Shown here one piece after another: positions 36,034 through 44,420 of a DNA stretch of 64,000 nucleotides (its first letter is position 1; each line of letters opens with the position of its first letter). The DNA lies in contig NZ_UWOT01000005.1 in the NCBI RefSeq assembly GCF_900604535.1, positions 62,001-126,000 on the forward strand. The letters run 5' to 3'. Under the pieces are notes generated by a model. The model was not told where the DNA came from, made no database searches, and worked only from the letters and a program-made list of their open reading frames with translations. The translations under genes were made by a program, and so were the position numbers. The stretch comes from Romboutsia_E sp900604535. GTDB lineage: Bacteria > Bacillota > Clostridia > Peptostreptococcales > Peptostreptococcaceae.

Positions 36034-36180
36034 GGGCTTCTCTCGAATAAATTATTTTATACCTGGGTCAAGGTAGACAATATATATTTTCTAGTCATTT
36101 GCAACATCACTTAAATTGCATGACTAGAAAATATATATGTCTGCCCGACCCCTGAACAAAATTATTTTTCGAAAAAGCCC
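36034..36180 (-). repeat. Nested long-hairpin element, copy 2, in the tRNA-Cys terminator position
   Basis: Nested pairings run through this stretch: outer GGGCTT...TCGAA...ATTATTTT with its complement (ending 36180), a GGGTC/GACCC step, and a core stem 36073-36098 with 36120-36143. The core loop motif CATTTGCAACATCACTT then TTGCATG matches copy 1 at 31944-32041. The core reads on the plus strand, opposite to copy 1. On the minus strand the outer stem exits into TTTTGTTTTT, so the whole could end tRNA-Cys transcription. Confidence 0.6.
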
Positions 36181-36190
36181 ACATTTTTAT

Positions 36191-36264
36191 TGGAGGCGAC
36201 ACCCAGATTCGAACTGAGGATCAAGGAGTTGCAGTCCACTGCCTTACCACTTGGCCATGTCGCC
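36191..36264 (-). tRNA. tRNA-Cys (GCA)
   Basis: Acceptor GGCGACA pairs with TGTCGCC, followed by discriminator T and an encoded CCA. The anticodon loop CTGCAAC gives GCA, and the T arm contains GTTCGAATC. It is 74 nt including CCA. Confidence 0.96.
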
Positions 36265-36499
36265 TTATTAATTACAATTAAATTATATATGTCTTTTTAA
36301 ATACTTGCAACAATTTAAGTTATAAAATTTTATTTTTATAGTATATACCACTCTATATTTAAACTTAATAACTAGTGGTACTTTCGATATGACCTACATA
36401 TTAATATAATTAGGTATAAATAAAATTAAGAAAACTAAGAAAAGTAAATTCTTTAGAATTAATATTCAAAGAAAATTTAAATATATTAGGAGTGGTTTT

Positions 36500-37423
36500 A
36501 TGAAAGTAGCAGTTATAATGGGAGGTATCTCTTCAGAAAGAGAAGTCTCTTTAAATTCAGGTAATGAAGTTTTTAATGGTTTAGATAGAAATAAATATGA
36601 CGTAGTTAAAATTATTATAGATAAAACAGAAGATATATTTACAAAGCTTACAAATGATATTGATTTTGCATTTATTGCACTTCATGGTAAATTTGGCGAA
36701 GATGGATGTATACAATCAATATTACACGCAAAAGGTATACCATATTCAGGATGTGGTCCTCTATCAAGTGGGATGTGTATGGATAAAAATATTACTAAAA
36801 AGATATTAAAAAATTCAAATATCCCAACTGCTAAATGGTTTGTTACTAATTCATGTGAAAATATAGATTATGATAAAATAGAAAGTTTCAAGTATCCTGT
36901 ATTTATAAAACCAAATAGTGGTGGTTCTAGCGTTGCAACATTTTGTGTACGTTCAAAGGAAGAGGTAAAGCCTGCTATAGAAAAAGTTTTAGAAGTTGAT
37001 GAATACGCAATTATAGAAGAATACATTTCAGGTGGAGAATATACATCATTTGTACTTAATAATGAAGTTTACCCTACTATATCAATAAAAGCTAACTCTG
37101 AATTCTTTGATTATACTGCAAAATATAATGATAATGGTGCTTTAGAAGAAGTAGTTTATCTAGAAGAAAACTTACAAAATAAAATAAATGAAATTTCACA
37201 AATATGCTGGGATATTTTCTATTGCAAAGCCTATGTAAGAATTGATATGATTATACATGATGGAGTTCCTTATGTACTTGAGTTAAACACACTTCCTGGA
37301 CTTACTAAAGCTAGCTTAATTCCTAAAAGTGCAGCTGCTAAAGGTCTTGGATTTAGTGATTTATTAGATAAAATAATAGAATACTCTTTAACTCCCAGTA
37401 AAGTCGCTTCATTAAATTATTAA
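36500..37423 (+). CDS. ddl: D-alanine--D-alanine ligase
   Basis: ATG 36500 with TTAGGAG upstream. The 307-aa ATP-grasp protein has the Ddl signatures GGISSEREVSLNSG (residues 8-21), FIALHGKFGEDG (about 66-77), KPNSGGSSVA (about 141-150), and the C-terminal ELNTLPGLTKASLIPKSA (about 265-282). It makes the D-Ala-D-Ala dipeptide for peptidoglycan. It is 18 nt before a MocR-type regulator in the same direction, so the regulator may control or be cotranscribed with it. Confidence 0.95.
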   Translation: MKVAVIMGGISSEREVSLNSGNEVFNGLDRNKYDVVKIIIDKTEDIFTKLTNDIDFAFIALHGKFGEDGCIQSILHAKGIPYSGCGPLSSGMCMDKNITKKILKNSNIPTAKWFVTNSCENIDYDKIESFKYPVFIKPNSGGSSVATFCVRSKEEVKPAIEKVLEVDEYAIIEEYISGGEYTSFVLNNEVYPTISIKANSEFFDYTAKYNDNGALEEVVYLEENLQNKINEISQICWDIFYCKAYVRIDMIIHDGVPYVLELNTLPGLTKASLIPKSAAAKGLGFSDLLDKIIEYSLTPSKVASLNY

Positions 37424-37441
37424 TAAAACTGAGGTGATAAA

Positions 37442-38905
37442 TTGTTATTCTCTAATCTCAATATAGATGACAATGAGCCAATTTATATACAAATAAAAAA
37501 TCATATAATAGATATGATTTTAAAAGGACTTATACCTGATAATAGTAAGCTCCCTTCTACAAGGGAGCTTAGTCAACTTCTTAAAGTTAGTAGAAACTCT
37601 ATAGTTTTAGCTTATGAAGAACTAAAATCTGAAGGATATATATATTCAGTTTCTGGCAAAGGAACTTTTGTAAGTTCAAACGTCAATATACCTAAAGGTA
37701 ATTGGTGTATAAATTGGGACTCGCTTGAAAATAGTTATTCTAAAACTGCAAATAAAATGGACATTATAAAAAATGAAATTCCCTGGAGGTCTGACTTAAT
37801 ATCTTTTAAAAGTATTTCTCCTGATGGTTCTATGTTTGATATAGATGAATTAAAGAAATCTTTTCTAAATAGAATTTCCCTTGAAGGAGATAAACTTCTT
37901 AATTATGGATACGCACAAGGTTATAAACCTTTAATAGATTATTTATTAAAATATATGAATAATAAAGGAGTCGATACTTCTAATAAAGATATACTCATAA
38001 CAAATGGCTTTACAGAAGGATTAGAAATTATGCTATCTTCATTTACATCTCCTGGAGATTATATAATTTGTGAAAACCCAACTCATAATACTACACTTAA
38101 AATTATGAGAGCTTTAAATTTAAATCTTATTAATGTTGACATAAATAAAAATGGCTTAGATTTTGACATGCTAAAAAATAAAGTTTCTAAATATAAAGAT
38201 AAAATTAAATTTGCTTATATAACGCCTTCTTATCATAACCCTACTGGAACTGTTATGTCACCTGAAAGTAGGTATAAATTTTATAATTTAATGAAAGATA
38301 ATAATATTGCTATTATTGAAGATGGATTTAATGAGGAACTTCTATACTCTAGTTCTCATATATTCCCTATTGCATCTCTTGATAATTTTAGTAATGGAGT
38401 TGTTTATATAGGCAGTTTTTCAAAAATTTTATTCCCTGGGCTTAGAATAGGATGGATACTTGCTGATAAAAACATTATTTCAAAACTTGAAAGTGTAAAA
38501 AGATGTAAAACTATTCATGTTTCTTTTTTAGATCAAGGTATCCTTTATGATTATTTGCATAATGGCGGTTTTGAAAAATACATAAAAAAAGTCCGTAAGT
38601 TTTATGGTGATAAATTTAATTTTGCTTATGAGTGTGCCTTAAAACATATTCCACATGATTATATTCTTGGTGATGGTGGTCTTCATATTTTTGTTAAACT
38701 TAAAAATATTAAATCTAGAGATTTATTAAATAAATGTTATGAAAAAGGTGTTATTTTTATGCCTGGGGATATATTCTCTATTAATGATAATGGTGATAAT
38801 ACTTTAAGACTAGGATTTTCTAGATTATCTTTAGATGATATAGAAAAAGGAATAAAAATAATTGGTGAGTGTATAAAAAATATGGAAAATGATTCTAAAT
38901 CCTAA
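37442..38905 (+). CDS. MocR/GabR-family transcriptional regulator (GntR HTH plus aminotransferase domain)
   Basis: A TTG start at 37442 follows GAGGTGA. The 487-aa protein has an N-terminal GntR winged helix (about 12-80; LPSTRELSQLLKVSRNS, then YIYSVSGKGTFVSS) and a fold-type I aminotransferase domain (about 115-480). The latter shows ITNGFTEGLE, ITPSYHNPTG and the PLP-lysine region SFSKILFPGLRIGW. Such regulators sense PLP or amino compounds. Lying just after ddl, it could respond to D-alanine or another amino acid, which is inference. A 26-nt palindrome lies inside the HTH coding region. Confidence 0.9.
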   Translation: MLFSNLNIDDNEPIYIQIKNHIIDMILKGLIPDNSKLPSTRELSQLLKVSRNSIVLAYEELKSEGYIYSVSGKGTFVSSNVNIPKGNWCINWDSLENSYSKTANKMDIIKNEIPWRSDLISFKSISPDGSMFDIDELKKSFLNRISLEGDKLLNYGYAQGYKPLIDYLLKYMNNKGVDTSNKDILITNGFTEGLEIMLSSFTSPGDYIICENPTHNTTLKIMRALNLNLINVDINKNGLDFDMLKNKVSKYKDKIKFAYITPSYHNPTGTVMSPESRYKFYNLMKDNNIAIIEDGFNEELLYSSSHIFPIASLDNFSNGVVYIGSFSKILFPGLRIGWILADKNIISKLESVKRCKTIHVSFLDQGILYDYLHNGGFEKYIKKVRKFYGDKFNFAYECALKHIPHDYILGDGGLHIFVKLKNIKSRDLLNKCYEKGVIFMPGDIFSINDNGDNTLRLGFSRLSLDDIEKGIKIIGECIKNMENDSKS

Positions 38906-38935
38906 AAGTTCACTTTGAACTTTTAGGATTTTTTA
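38898..38935 (+). terminator. Terminator of the ddl-MocR operon
   Basis: AATCCTAAAAGTTC / GAACTTTTAGGATT with a 5-nt loop and six T. Confidence 0.92.
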
Positions 38936-39021
38936 TATCTTTACCTAATTAGGTCTTTTATCTATTTATATATCATAGAGTTTAAATATAATTAAGCTAA
39001 ACTTTTTAATGGAGGTATACC

Positions 39022-39540
39022 ATGTCATCACTACTAAACACACATGAAGTTGTGTCTAAAATCTTACAAAGTTATAATGTTTATTATGATATCGAAAAAT
39101 GTACTAATACACATATACCACTTGTAGCTAAGTGTGAATTTCATGTACATAATCAAAAATATGTATTAGTAAAAAAAGCTACCTTATGGGAAGCTGACTC
39201 AAATGAATATGTTTATATTTTTGAAGTTGATAATTTAACAAAAGAACTTTTTATAAAGTGTAAGAATTATGCTTATGAAAATGGTATGAGTTTAATTAAT
39301 CCCAAATCAGGTCATATGTATTCATATATTACGACTTTATTTGTATGCAATTCTTGCGAAGAAGGTGTAGATAAACTTATAAAAAAATGTAAAATATTTA
39401 AAAATTTTAAGTTCTCTTTTAATGGTTGGATGGATTTTCGTACTTGTTGCTTAAATATTAGTGATAGTAAAATTTATGGAAATAAGTCTGGAAAAGATAC
39501 TACTAAGTTTTTTAAAAATTTACTGTCTAAAAATATTTAA
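39022..39540 (+). CDS. Hypothetical protein, 172 aa
   Basis: ATG 39022 follows TGGAGGTA. The product looks soluble, with seven Cys scattered through it (including LFVCNSCEEG near 112 and RTCCLN near 147) and no membrane helix. Its pattern of beta strands and helices (HNQKYVLVKKATLWEA; NEYVYIFEV; MYSYITTLFV) suggests one compact alpha/beta domain. I cannot assign a family. It is transcribed alone between the MocR and cstA genes. Confidence 0.65.
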   Translation: MSSLLNTHEVVSKILQSYNVYYDIEKCTNTHIPLVAKCEFHVHNQKYVLVKKATLWEADSNEYVYIFEVDNLTKELFIKCKNYAYENGMSLINPKSGHMYSYITTLFVCNSCEEGVDKLIKKCKIFKNFKFSFNGWMDFRTCCLNISDSKIYGNKSGKDTTKFFKNLLSKNI

Positions 39541-39658
39541 GTTGTGTAGTTTACTATTCAATATATTTTTTAAATTATATTTTCAGAATTTTTCTACATT
39601 TAAATAGTTATTAAATTTATATAAATAACTATAATTTTTTGTAAAAGGGGGAAAATTT

Positions 39659-41392
39659 TTGAACGCTTTATTTATTTTATTTTTAGGAATTATAGTTTTA
39701 TTCGTTGGCTATGTTACTTATGGTAGATGGCTAGCTAAACAGTGGGGAATTGATGAAAAACGTACAACTCCATCTCATGAATTAGAAGATGGCATAGACT
39801 ACGTTCCTGCAAAAACACCAGTTTTACTTGGTCATCACTTTTCATCTATAGCTGGTGCAGGGCCAATTAATGGACCTATTCAAGCTGCTGTGTTTGGTTG
39901 GGTTCCTGTAGTACTTTGGGTTTTAATTGGTGGAATATTCTTTGGTGCTACTCATGATTTTGGTGCTTTATTTGCATCTATTCGTCATAAAGGTCAATCC
40001 ATTGGTGAAGTTATAGGCCAAAATATAGGTCCTAGGGCTAAAAAACTATTTCTTACATTCTCCTATTTAACACTAATATTAGTTGTTGCTGCATTTGCAT
40101 CTATAGTTGCAGATACTTTTAAGGCTACATTTACTCAATCTGGTGCTGTTGATTATGTTGCAAGCTCAGCTAATGCTTCTACTGCTATGATATCTCTTTT
40201 GTTTATATTATTAGCAATTGCTTTTGGATTTTTAGTTTATAGAAGAAATGCTTCTTTAGGAGTTTCAACTGTTATAGGCATTGTAGCTATAATTATATGT
40301 ATAGCTTTAGGTCTTAATTTCCATCCTATTTACTTAAGTTCAAATACTTGGATGATTATAGTTGGTATATATATATTAATTGCATCTGTAACTCCAGTTT
40401 GGATTTTACTTCAACCCCGTGATTATTTAAGCTCATTTTTATTATACGGTATGATAGCCATTGCTATAGTTGGGATTATAGGATGCCATCCAACATTAGA
40501 TATACCTGCATTTACTGGTTTTACTGATACTATAGCTCCTACTGGAACTTCTCTTGGGTACTTATTCCCTGCTTTATTTATTACAATTGCTTGTGGTGCT
40601 ATATCCGGATTTCATTCTTTAGTTGCTTCTGGTACTACTGCAAAACAATTAGATAAAGAAGCAGACGCTCGTCCTATAGCTTATGGTTCTATGTTAATAG
40701 AATGTGCTCTAGCATTAATTTCTGTATGCGCAGTAGGATATATATGGAAAGATTATTCAACTGGAACAACAGTTACTCCTACAGTAGTATTCGCATCTGG
40801 CATAGCATCTATGTTAAGTAAAATCCCTGGCCTTTCTAATGTTTATAACATAGCATACTCTTTATTAGTTTTAACAGTTTCAGTTTTCTGCCTAACTTCA
40901 TTAGATACTGCAACTCGTCTTGCTCGTTATATGTTCCAAGAATTTTGGCTTGCCCCTGGTGAAACTAGAGATGATGTTTCAGGATTTAAAAAGACTATAA
41001 CAAATCCATATGTAGCAACACTTATTACTGTTGTATTAGGTATAAGTCTTGGTCTTACTGGATATGCAAATATATGGGCTTTATTTGGAGCTGCAAATCA
41101 ACTATTAGCTGCACTTGGTTTGCTTGCTATAGCTACATGGCTTGGTAATATCGGTAGAAACAATAAGATGTTCTTTATACCAATGGTATTTATGCTTGTA
41201 GTAACTGTTACTTCTTTAGTGCTTACTATTAAATCTAATGTTCTAGCTATTATGTCTGGCGGTACTGGACTTGGCTGGTGTTATATACGTACTATCCTAG
41301 CTTTACTTTTAGTAATTCTTGCTATTATTCTTATGATAGAAGGATTCAATACTATAAAAAAACAATTTAAATCTAAGACTAAACAAGCTTAA
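39659..41392 (+). CDS. cstA: Carbon starvation protein CstA-type peptide/pyruvate transporter
   Basis: A TTG start at 39659 is supported by AGGGGG 7 nt upstream. The 577-aa protein has about 16 hydrophobic segments and the CstA core: YVPAKTPVLLGHHFSSIAGA (residues 48-67), GPINGPIQAA, HDFGALFASIRHKG, and ACGAISGFHSLVASGTT (about 318-334). It is the shorter Firmicute form (E. coli CstA is about 700 aa). CstA-family proteins import peptides or pyruvate during carbon limitation. It is transcribed alone and ends at a terminator shared with thiT. Confidence 0.92.
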   Translation: MNALFILFLGIIVLFVGYVTYGRWLAKQWGIDEKRTTPSHELEDGIDYVPAKTPVLLGHHFSSIAGAGPINGPIQAAVFGWVPVVLWVLIGGIFFGATHDFGALFASIRHKGQSIGEVIGQNIGPRAKKLFLTFSYLTLILVVAAFASIVADTFKATFTQSGAVDYVASSANASTAMISLLFILLAIAFGFLVYRRNASLGVSTVIGIVAIIICIALGLNFHPIYLSSNTWMIIVGIYILIASVTPVWILLQPRDYLSSFLLYGMIAIAIVGIIGCHPTLDIPAFTGFTDTIAPTGTSLGYLFPALFITIACGAISGFHSLVASGTTAKQLDKEADARPIAYGSMLIECALALISVCAVGYIWKDYSTGTTVTPTVVFASGIASMLSKIPGLSNVYNIAYSLLVLTVSVFCLTSLDTATRLARYMFQEFWLAPGETRDDVSGFKKTITNPYVATLITVVLGISLGLTGYANIWALFGAANQLLAALGLLAIATWLGNIGRNNKMFFIPMVFMLVVTVTSLVLTIKSNVLAIMSGGTGLGWCYIRTILALLLVILAIILMIEGFNTIKKQFKSKTKQA

Positions 41393-41420
41393 TTATTAAT
41401 AAATATATACTAAATTAATA

Positions 41421-41454
41421 AAAAAATCCAATAGGTTAACTATTGGATTTTTTT
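41421..41454. terminator. Bidirectional terminator between cstA and thiT
   Basis: AAAAAATCCAATA / TATTGGATTTTTT hairpin, A- and T-rich on its two sides. Confidence 0.9.
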
Positions 41455-41462
41455 ATTTATAA

Positions 41463-42098
41463 TTATTTATCATAACTTTCTTCTAAATGTTCTTTTGTTA
41501 TAGTTTGTATATTTGCCATTCTTTTAATTTTAGATAATGGCATTGTAACTAAAACTATACTACTAAGCAATCCTTCTAATCCTGTACCTGATAAATTGTA
41601 AACTATTGAATAAGCAACTGGATTCCATCCTTCCCATGCATAATCTGCAAAATAAATACATCCTGAAAGTATGTGAGAAAGTTGCTTTAAAAGCACAGCT
41701 AATATGCATCCTATAAATATATTTCTCTTTTTATTACAATCAAATAGTCCACTAAGTCCAAGTAACATAGTTGGTAATATATAGTCTAGTAAAAATTGAG
41801 CTGGATGAATTATATATGCCGAACCTATTAAACCTAGTATTCCTGTAATTAACCCACAAGTCATACCAGTAATAGGCCCATAAAGTAAACCAATCATTAA
41901 AATTGGCACTGATGATAATAATTCAATACCTCCTCCTTGTGGATATTGGATTAGTTTTATTTTAGATAAAATAAAGCTACATGCAGCAAATAAAGATACA
42001 ACTATCATTGTTTTTGTATCTAGCTTAATTTTCTTTATGTTTAATAAATAATAAGCTATAGGTATTAAACATATAATTAACATTATTGTGTTTACCAT
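41463..42098 (-). CDS. thiT: Thiamine ECF transporter S component ThiT
   Basis: ATG 42098 with GGAGG upstream. The 211-aa membrane protein has about six helices and the ThiT pattern: IKLIQYPQGGGIELLSSVPI (about 47-66), YGPITGMTCGLITGILGL, and the substrate-contacting region FADYAWEGWNP (about 148-158). It binds thiamine and needs a shared ECF energising module, which is not in this window. A TPP riboswitch with terminator precedes it, which fits thiamine uptake. Confidence 0.93.
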   Translation of the reverse strand: MVNTIMLIICLIPIAYYLLNIKKIKLDTKTMIVVSLFAACSFILSKIKLIQYPQGGGIELLSSVPILMIGLLYGPITGMTCGLITGILGLIGSAYIIHPAQFLLDYILPTMLLGLSGLFDCNKKRNIFIGCILAVLLKQLSHILSGCIYFADYAWEGWNPVAYSIVYNLSGTGLEGLLSSIVLVTMPLSKIKRMANIQTITKEHLEESYDK

Positions 42099-42133
42099 TC
42101 CCTTACCTCCTCAATAAATAAATGAATTATAAA

Positions 42134-42164
42134 TAAAAAAGCTATACCTGATTAGGTATAGCTT
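42134..42164 (-). terminator. Terminator of the TPP riboswitch expression platform
   Basis: AAGCTATACCT / AGGTATAGCTT hairpin (42139-42164) followed on the minus strand by six T. Confidence 0.88.
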
Positions 42165-42221
42165 CAAAATTCAAAATTATTATAACTCTCTAATTAATTT
42201 ACTAGATTATTATATTAATAT

Positions 42222-42308
42222 CTACTCTTGCTTTCCTACGCTGGTACTAACCAGATCAGGTAATAAGGGTCGGTATAAACCTCTCAGCCAATGGCACCCC
42301 TAGCATTA
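42222..42308 (-). promoter_or_regulatory. TPP riboswitch (THI element)
   Basis: The minus strand shows the canonical TPP blocks: GGGGTGCC, GGCTGAGAGG, ACCCTTATTACCTGATC and TGGTTAGTACCAGCGTAGG. It precedes thiT and a terminator, so TPP should switch thiamine uptake off. Confidence 0.96.
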
Positions 42309-42488
42309 ATTATTTACTTATAATTTAATTGTAATATATTTTTTTATATTGTCAATTATTAATTATATAATTTAGACATATTAAATGAATATATAAAATA
42401 GATTTATATTACAAAATTATCATAGAATATTTTCAAACGTGTAAGTTAAAAATATGCTTAGACTATTATTGAAAGGAATATTTTTAAC

Positions 42489-42914
42489 ATGGAAAAATTA
42501 AATTTTGAAAAAGAAAATCAACTTGGTTTAGTAAAAGATAATGAAGAATTTAAACAAAGCTTACAAGGACAATTTAATAGTGAAACTGCTGAGGTTGGTT
42601 TATACTTAGCTATGGCAAGAGTTGCACAAAGACAAGGTTACGCAGAAATAGCTGAGGTACTTAAAGTCATAGCTTGGGAAGAAGCTGAACATGCTGCTCA
42701 ATATGCTGAACTTCTTGGTAAAGTTTCAGATTGTACTAAAACTAATATATCAAACATGATTAAAGGTGAAGTTGGTTCTAATAAATATAAATCAGAGCTT
42801 GCTCAAAAAGCTAAGAATTCAGATCTTGAAGAACTATATACATTTATAGATCATGCTGCTAGAGATGAAGCTAGACATGCTAGTATGTTAAAAGGTATGT
42901 TAGATAGATTATAA
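42489..42914 (+). CDS. Rubrerythrin-like ferritin-domain protein (no rubredoxin domain)
   Basis: ATG 42489 with AAAGGA upstream. The 141-aa protein is a four-helix di-iron protein with ligands in SETAEVGLYLAMARVA (Glu33 region), WEEAEHAAQYAE (about 59-70) and DEARHASMLKGML (about 126-138). It lacks the C-terminal rubredoxin domain of full rubrerythrins, so electrons must come from another protein. Such proteins reduce peroxide in anaerobes. It is transcribed alone. Confidence 0.85.
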   Translation: MEKLNFEKENQLGLVKDNEEFKQSLQGQFNSETAEVGLYLAMARVAQRQGYAEIAEVLKVIAWEEAEHAAQYAELLGKVSDCTKTNISNMIKGEVGSNKYKSELAQKAKNSDLEELYTFIDHAARDEARHASMLKGMLDRL

Positions 42915-42948
42915 AACTTATAAAAAATTTATAAGTTTTATATATATG

Positions 42949-42986
42949 AAAAGGCATTTCTATATAAATAGAAATGCCTTTTTTAT
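42949..42986. terminator. Terminator between the rubrerythrin-like and DUF4397 genes
   Basis: AAAGGCATTTCTAT / ATAGAAATGCCTTT hairpin with six T. A weaker hairpin (AAAACTTATAAA / TTTATAAGTTTT) lies at 42913-42940. Confidence 0.88.
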
Positions 42987-42996
42987 ACTAATAAAT

Positions 42997-43611
42997 TTAT
43001 TGCATCAACATATACGTGCATCCATCCAAAGACTGAACTAAAGTTAAATTCGGTACATCTCCTAAAACATACAATGAGTAAACCTTTCTATCTTTTAAAT
43101 TTACATTGCTACTTAAAACTATATTATCAGTATTAGCTACCTTAACTTCTATCCTATATTCCCCATAATTAACATATATATAATCTGTAGCTTCTCTAAA
43201 TTCCACGTCACTAAACATTTCATTTCCATTTACATATATATCAACTTCTGGTGCATTTGGTGATAAATGTATAGCCCTTACTCTTGATTTTCCATCTTGA
43301 AGGTTTCTTGGATTTGATTCTATATATGGAACTAATGTTAGATTATTTAAGTTACCTGTTGCTGCTACAGTTATCATACTGCCACCCGGTACATCTACAT
43401 TTTGACTAATTACTGGATTTTCTTCTGTTCCCGCAATATAAACATTGATAGTATAACTTCCTTGTGGCACTGGTATATATGATGAGAATTGTTCAAATGT
43501 TAAATTGCTAAATAATATCATATCTCCTGCATATACATCTACAGCTGGTGCATTTGGTGCCGCATGTAATACTCTTATATATGATGTATTCATGTCTAAT
43601 CTTATTTTCAT
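42997..43611 (-). CDS. DUF4397-domain protein, two repeats
   Basis: ATG 43611 with AGGAAG upstream. The 204-aa protein contains two copies of the DUF4397 beta domain, each starting with a clear motif: IRVLHAAPNAPAVDVYAG (residues 12-29) and VRAIHLSPNAPEVDIYVN (about 111-128). There is no signal peptide, so a spore or cytoplasmic location is possible; members in other Firmicutes are often surface- or coat-associated. The function is not established. It is transcribed toward its terminator at 42949. Confidence 0.85.
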   Translation of the reverse strand: MKIRLDMNTSYIRVLHAAPNAPAVDVYAGDMILFSNLTFEQFSSYIPVPQGSYTINVYIAGTEENPVISQNVDVPGGSMITVAATGNLNNLTLVPYIESNPRNLQDGKSRVRAIHLSPNAPEVDIYVNGNEMFSDVEFREATDYIYVNYGEYRIEVKVANTDNIVLSSNVNLKDRKVYSLYVLGDVPNLTLVQSLDGCTYMLMQ

Positions 43612-43693
43612 GATGTTACTTCCTATATATCTTTATATATATTATGATTGCAACATCTATTTGTGATAATTTGCATATAATGCACTTAATTTA

Positions 43694-44317
43694 TTAGTTA
43701 TTTATATATTTTTCAAAAACATATCCAAAGTCTTTGTTATTATAAGTATCCTTAACATTTTGCATCCAATTAAAATTAAATCTTGTTACTTCTTCAATCA
43801 TTGTAGCTATATTTCCATCTATATGAGCTCTTTTTATAGATTCATTAGCCATGTTTAAACTATTCATACCATATTCATATGATTGATTATTTCTATTTTG
43901 AACTGTTCCAATTTCAAATAAAGCTTTATACAAATCTTTTAATTGCTCTATTTGTTTTTTATCTACATCTATACTAAAGTGTTCACTTCCAAAACTAAAT
44001 TTTATTTCAACATCTAAGTCTACTGTTCCAGCTGTTTCTAAAGTTACTGAGTGCACATTTTCACTTCTAAACTCATGTCTTTTTACTACTCTTTTTTTGC
44101 TTACTGCAGATGCTCCATCTACATGAATTAGTCCTCTATTTGTAAATACATACTCATCTGACTTTGATTTTATAACGAAGTATATCTTTTCTCCATCTTC
44201 GTTCATTATATAATCATCACCATCAACTTTGTTAAAATCCTTTGGATCTATTATCTTACCTATATCAGATAAGCCTAATGTATCTGCTGCCATTTTTCCA
44301 AATATATTCCCTGCCAT
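43694..44317 (-). CDS. Bacterial PH-domain protein, YvbH-like
   Basis: The ATG at 44317 gives 207 aa, with TCCTCC-complement ribosome binding site just upstream. The N-terminal two thirds match a bacterial pleckstrin-homology fold (KIYFVIKSKSDEYVFTNRGLIHVDG, then KKRVVKRHEF strands). The C-terminal 60 residues are helical (SLNMANESIKRAHIDGN) as in YvbH of Bacillus. The role of the family is unknown. It lies between two genes in the same orientation but separated by spacers of more than 80 nt. Confidence 0.75.
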   Translation of the reverse strand: MAGNIFGKMAADTLGLSDIGKIIDPKDFNKVDGDDYIMNEDGEKIYFVIKSKSDEYVFTNRGLIHVDGASAVSKKRVVKRHEFRSENVHSVTLETAGTVDLDVEIKFSFGSEHFSIDVDKKQIEQLKDLYKALFEIGTVQNRNNQSYEYGMNSLNMANESIKRAHIDGNIATMIEEVTRFNFNWMQNVKDTYNNKDFGYVFEKYINN

Positions 44318-44375
44318 AACATCCTCCTAATTCATTTTTATTTATTAATTATTATAACAAATATATATAAAAAAT

Positions 44376-44408
44376 AAAATTGCTGAAAATTTATATTCCA
44401 GCAATTTT
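44376..44408 (-). terminator. Terminator of the M60 protease gene
   Basis: AAAATTGCTG / CAGCAATTTT hairpin with T-rich exit on the minus strand. Confidence 0.78.
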
Positions 44409-44420
44409 ATTCTTAAATAT

